This document shows, one piece after another, positions 60,601-64,000 of a stretch of 64,000 nucleotides of DNA. A program made the position numbers and the translations under genes. Position 1 is the first letter of the stretch. The number at the start of each line of letters is the position of its first letter. Source of the DNA: Bugula neritina (lineage: Eukaryota > Bryozoa > Gymnolaemata > Cheilostomatida > Bugulidae); contig OZ037773.1 in NCBI GenBank assembly GCA_964035545.1, positions 5,658,251 through 5,722,250 on the forward strand. Direction: 5' to 3'. A model generated the notes under the pieces. That model was given only the letters and a program-made list of their open reading frames with translations. It was not told the origin of the DNA and made no database searches.

Positions 60601-63152
60601 TAAAAGTGCTTCACTTTAAATTATCAAATTGGTAATATGACTAATATCTAATTATATACTAAGCAAACCATTAATTTGAGGAGTCAATATTTTCTATGGT
60701 ATCTATGCATTAGTGACTGTGATAGTTATACAATCACAGTCATAGATAAAAGAATAACTACAATTATGCAATAATTGCAACAAGCTGTAGGCAGTACACT
60801 ACAATAACAACACATACCACAGTTGTCCTCTCTCAACACCTGCACAGTGATGTCTAACAGCTGATCCGCAAACAACTGCTCTGCACCCACCAAACTGTTT
60901 GGTTCCCTGCAAGAGAAAATTCTAGATGTCTATGTGCTATGTCATTATAAACTATATACATAATATGTTAGACGTCTATGTGCTATGTCATTATAAACTA
61001 TATGCAGAATGAACTAGATGTCTATGTGCTATGTGCTTATAAACTATATACATAATATGTTAGATGTCTATGTGCTATGTCCTTATAAACTATAATATGC
61101 AAAATGAACTAGATGTCTATGTGCTATGTCATTATAAATAGACAGTTCAGATACAGAATTGACCATTACACGAGTCTTTAAGGCCAGTATGATAATAAAG
61201 TACCCATTTCCCAACCAAATAACTGCCAGCTTATTTGTTGAGTTACGGCCAGAAATTGGTGCCATCAATTTGCACATTTCACACTTCAAAAGAAGACATT
61301 AATTGATATAGCAGACTCAATTCAAATATAAATTTAAAATTTCAATAATATCTACATTAAAAGAACTGGTCAGCCAAAAAATAACATCAACTGACATTTA
61401 TTTGAAGATAGGTGAATGATGGAGGCTTGGATGAAAAGAGTTATGACTATAACCACCCACACACTAGTTTATTACATGTTAGTGAATGGTTATGCTCAAT
61501 TCAATGGTATTGTAGATGTAAACACCATTCTCTCTAGCAATTGCTACAGCAGCATGGCTATGCTAGTGCGCAGTTTTTGGAGCCACAGTAATTCCAACAG
61601 CTCATTGTTTGAGCCAGAGTTGGGTGCACTTACTGTGAAAAAGGTTTTGTTGGAATTTTTCCAGTAACAATCTGCATCACCAAATGTGAATAGCAAAGAC
61701 TTGATGTGAATTTGGAGATTGCATTGAATAAAAATCAGTGAACAAAAGCGCTATATTGTACTCTAAACTTTATGAGATAAAGACAAACTTGTGAATTAAT
61801 TCAGAGAAACCCAACAATTTTATAGCTATAAAAAAGTTAAAGAACATTTTTTAGTTTTAGCCCAAAACGTACAAGCTTAGCTTGCTGCAAGTTATTTTAG
61901 GCTGTCTGTACAATATGTAAAACTGAATTGTATATCTTCAGCAATTATTATAACAGTGGCAGTGATGAGTCATGTGAAATAGATAAGCTATGAGAATAAA
62001 ACATCTAATGCATAATTGAATTCTGATAATTAAAAATCAATAACTTAGTCATAGTGTAGCAGTAGGCATCCAGACGAATGGAGAAGTATTTTTAGAAAGC
62101 ATAATAAAAGGCTTAGAGCATTGGTCTATTGAGAGCTTATGCATATTTGATTAGAATCATCATCAGACGAAGTTTATACAAGATATAAGATTCCCACAGT
62201 GAATGTGCTTGCAGCATTGCACTAATGAAATAACTGCTTTAGTCTATTATATAAACATTCTAAGTGGTTGTAGTAACTAATACTGAAATAGTAGCCCGCA
62301 ACAGACTAGCAAAAATACCGGCTTTCATTTTACTACGAAATCATTGCTCATTACTGCCTGGAAACATTTCACTTGTATATTCCAACTTGTGTTTGGTCAC
62401 GTGACCGAATTGATTACGTTTCAATTTCACTGTCATCAAAAAGCTGCAAGCTGCTCACACCAAGGCAGATGCACTTGTGTTTACATTCCCAACAAAACTT
62501 TCTATGCAGGCCAAGCCAACAGCTAATGCTTCACTAATTCACTGTGACTACCATTGATTTGTGTACTTTTACTCAAAGTCACACTTATTATTTGCTAATG
62601 GAAATTAGAGGGATAGAAGTACCAAGACTAAACTGGCAGTGAGCAACTGGCCATCAGACAAAAAACCATTTTTTTGGAAACATTTGAAAATTAACCTCTA
62701 AAATATTTTGCTTGCTGGTAGCAGCGGAATCTATTAATAGAATAATCAAAACAAACTGTATTTAAACCACCAAATATAAAACTGGCTTATAGTTAAGAGT
62801 GCAGTATTGAATTATAGCTATTATATTGCCTGCATAATTTCTGACTATTATCATTATGTTACTGCTTTATTAAATTGCAATATTGAAGCAAATGTTGAAT
62901 ACATTTCAGAAAACACTGCCAATGTAGCACATGCAATAAGAAAGCTGAAAAGATATCATTGTGTTAGTATTTCACTGAATATATACATTTAGACAGAGAT
63001 CAATGAAAAGCTGAATACTTACGTCATTTCATTGATGCTCATGTCGCTGTCGGACCCTGAGTCGCTGCTGTTGCTGCGTACCTTCTTGTGGTACTTCACC
63101 TCATCCTGAACCATCTCCCGCTGCCGCTTTGACATCCGCCCAAATTTAACAG
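55886..63152 (-). CDS. HR3: HR3/ROR-like nuclear receptor (hinge and ligand-binding domain; 5' part off the right edge)
   Basis: Six exons in order: 63023-63152, 60818-60906, 60328-60558, 59153-59257, 58482-58598, 55886-56142. All are in phase. The first begins AVKFGRMSKRQRE, the C-terminal extension that follows the second zinc finger in NR1F (ROR/HR3) receptors; the fingers lie beyond 64000. A Ser/Asp-rich hinge follows. The ligand-binding domain carries the family signature FAKLTPGFNSLDQDDQIMVLK, then LTEREIALLNTVVLFQPD and a final helix FPALHRELF, a usable AF-2 (compare LYKELF in RORs). The product would be a ligand-regulated or constitutive transcription factor binding single ROREs. The last exon's acceptor was set at 56143 because tgttgtag|ATCACTACGG restores FQPDHYGVQD in phase. 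Acceptor-like repeats surround it. Class NR1F is well supported by the extension; Rev-erb/E75 is a less likely alternative. Confidence 0.9.
56145..56302 (-). repeat. Minisatellite of acceptor-like CTGTAG units beside the last nuclear receptor exon
   Basis: Plus-strand units of ctacagnactacagacag and variants repeat about eight times. On the gene strand each gives CTGTAG, resembling the true acceptor GTTGTAG at 56143. The array therefore runs straight into the exon boundary, although the exon start itself is not repeated. Confidence 0.75.
57555..57715. repeat. (AGT)n microsatellite
   Basis: More than 40 AGT units with a few AGC or AAT interruptions, in the large nuclear receptor intron. The poly-valine frame through it is an artefact. 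Confidence 0.95.
60139..60232 (-). mobile_element. SINE fragment (body and 3' end only)
   Basis: It matches the body and tail of the SINE at 22262-22435 in reverse orientation (tgtgagaaaacccctga, gggctaagg, gcacaggagcaattatga, ctggatgct). The tRNA-like head is missing, as expected for a 5'-truncated insertion. It lies in a nuclear receptor intron. Confidence 0.85.
60918..61138. repeat. About 50-bp minisatellite beside a nuclear receptor acceptor
   Basis: The block agatgtctatgtgctatgt recurs five times with cattataaactatat spacers. It begins about 10 bp from the acceptor of exon 60818-60906. Confidence 0.85.
61296..63022. other. Intron sequence with no other feature
   Basis: This is the remainder of the nuclear receptor intron between 60906 and 63023. 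I see no repeat structure or conserved exon here. Confidence 0.5.
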
Positions 63153-64000
63153 CTAAAAAGTCATCACAACACACCATACATATTATATTGCATACTAGCC
63201 GCATTTGTCATTCGTATGTTAGCTGCACTGAGCAACATTTTTGGCTTAGCTTCAGCTCTGAAAGGATTATAACCAAAGTTTTCGGTATAACCATTTTCAA
63301 TATGATGTCACCACTTTTTAGTGGAGGTTGGCGAAGGGTGAAGTAATAAGAATCATCGAGATACGCCCACACAGCCATGTAATCAAGGGGTGCGAGAGTG
63401 GGCGATGGGTATACCATGACACTAGAATATCTTGCGAGTTCACAAGACCAGCAGTAACTGTTATTTTAGGAAGACTCCGGACTCGGCAAAAGACTGATAG
63501 AAGTAATAAGAGACCAGAACAAAATTCTTTGAAATAATAACAAAGACATCTGAGAGGGAGGTCTTTCCGGAAGATTCTTAAATGAGACCCACCCTTCCTT
63601 CACAAATGTCCATGGTTAATTAAAAAGTCATATAAAGTTCGAAGAATCTTGTAATGCAAGCTGCATTATTAACTTCCGACCCACTAGAAATATTTTTCAA
63701 TTTGCCATTTCAAAGAATAAATGAGTAGATAGTAAATTATGTGCCAAAACAACCAAAAACATTATACACATGACAAATGGGAACATATTCCTTTAAATTA
63801 CAGAAAATATAGTAAGTTTATCCAGGCCAGGTAGATACAAGTATGCCAGCAATTTTGTTATGCCAAGTTATGCTGTATATTCAAATAGGTGATTTATGGT
63901 TGCAAAGTTTACCAAGTATTGCAATAAAATCTAGGATTTACGAGTGAGTTAATGGAATGACTAGTTGAGAACCAAACCTGGATATGTAACAAACTGAGGC

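Overview
The window is AT-rich nuclear DNA from an animal. It holds split genes with many short exons and introns of roughly 0.1 to 3 kb, GT-AG splice sites, tRNA-derived SINEs, TA-flanked and hAT-type DNA transposons and many minisatellites. An HR3/ROR-type nuclear receptor points to a bilaterian. The small introns and close gene packing suggest an invertebrate, perhaps a spiralian, but nothing fixes the phylum. I rebuilt seven protein-coding genes exon by exon. In the six genes complete at their 3' ends with defined starts the exon lengths sum to whole codons, and every join keeps frame.

Layout. (1) 407-8411 (+): the 3' part of a receptor-type tandem-domain protein tyrosine phosphatase, with an intact D1 and a decayed, catalytically dead D2. 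(2) 8412-12684: no supported gene. (3) 12711-24499 (+): a protein of about 1108 residues with a navigator-like CH domain, low-complexity middle, coiled coil and C-terminal SAM domain. It contains two GC-AG introns. (4) 24866-35220 (-): ZC3H14/Nab2-type poly(A) RNA-binding protein, complete, 790 aa, convergent with the previous gene and with overlapping 3' ends. (5) 37211-42313 (-): ceramide glucosyltransferase UGCG, complete, 408 aa. (6) 43178-45975 (-): RNA polymerase II subunit RPB7, complete, 172 aa, starting with a 12-nt coding exon. (7) 46241-47959: a TA-flanked pogo-like transposon relic, then about 2.6 kb of repeat-rich spacer. (8) 50594-53930 (+): mitochondrial ribosomal protein uL4m, complete, 303 aa. 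(9) 55886-63152 (-): hinge and ligand-binding domain of an HR3/ROR-like nuclear receptor; its DNA-binding domain lies beyond the right edge.

The genes are housekeeping or signalling loci with no shared pathway. The most unusual feature is recurrent. In at least five introns of four genes a tandem repeat unit contains the splice site itself, so that one real donor or acceptor sits beside one to six near-copies; a sixth array in the nuclear receptor is acceptor-like. In each case only the exon-proximal copy was used in the model, and the other copies usually shift the frame or reach a stop. Interspersed repeats include three copies of one SINE family, a 287-bp hAT-like MITE with a perfect 8-bp target duplication, and a pair of related unclassified repeats.
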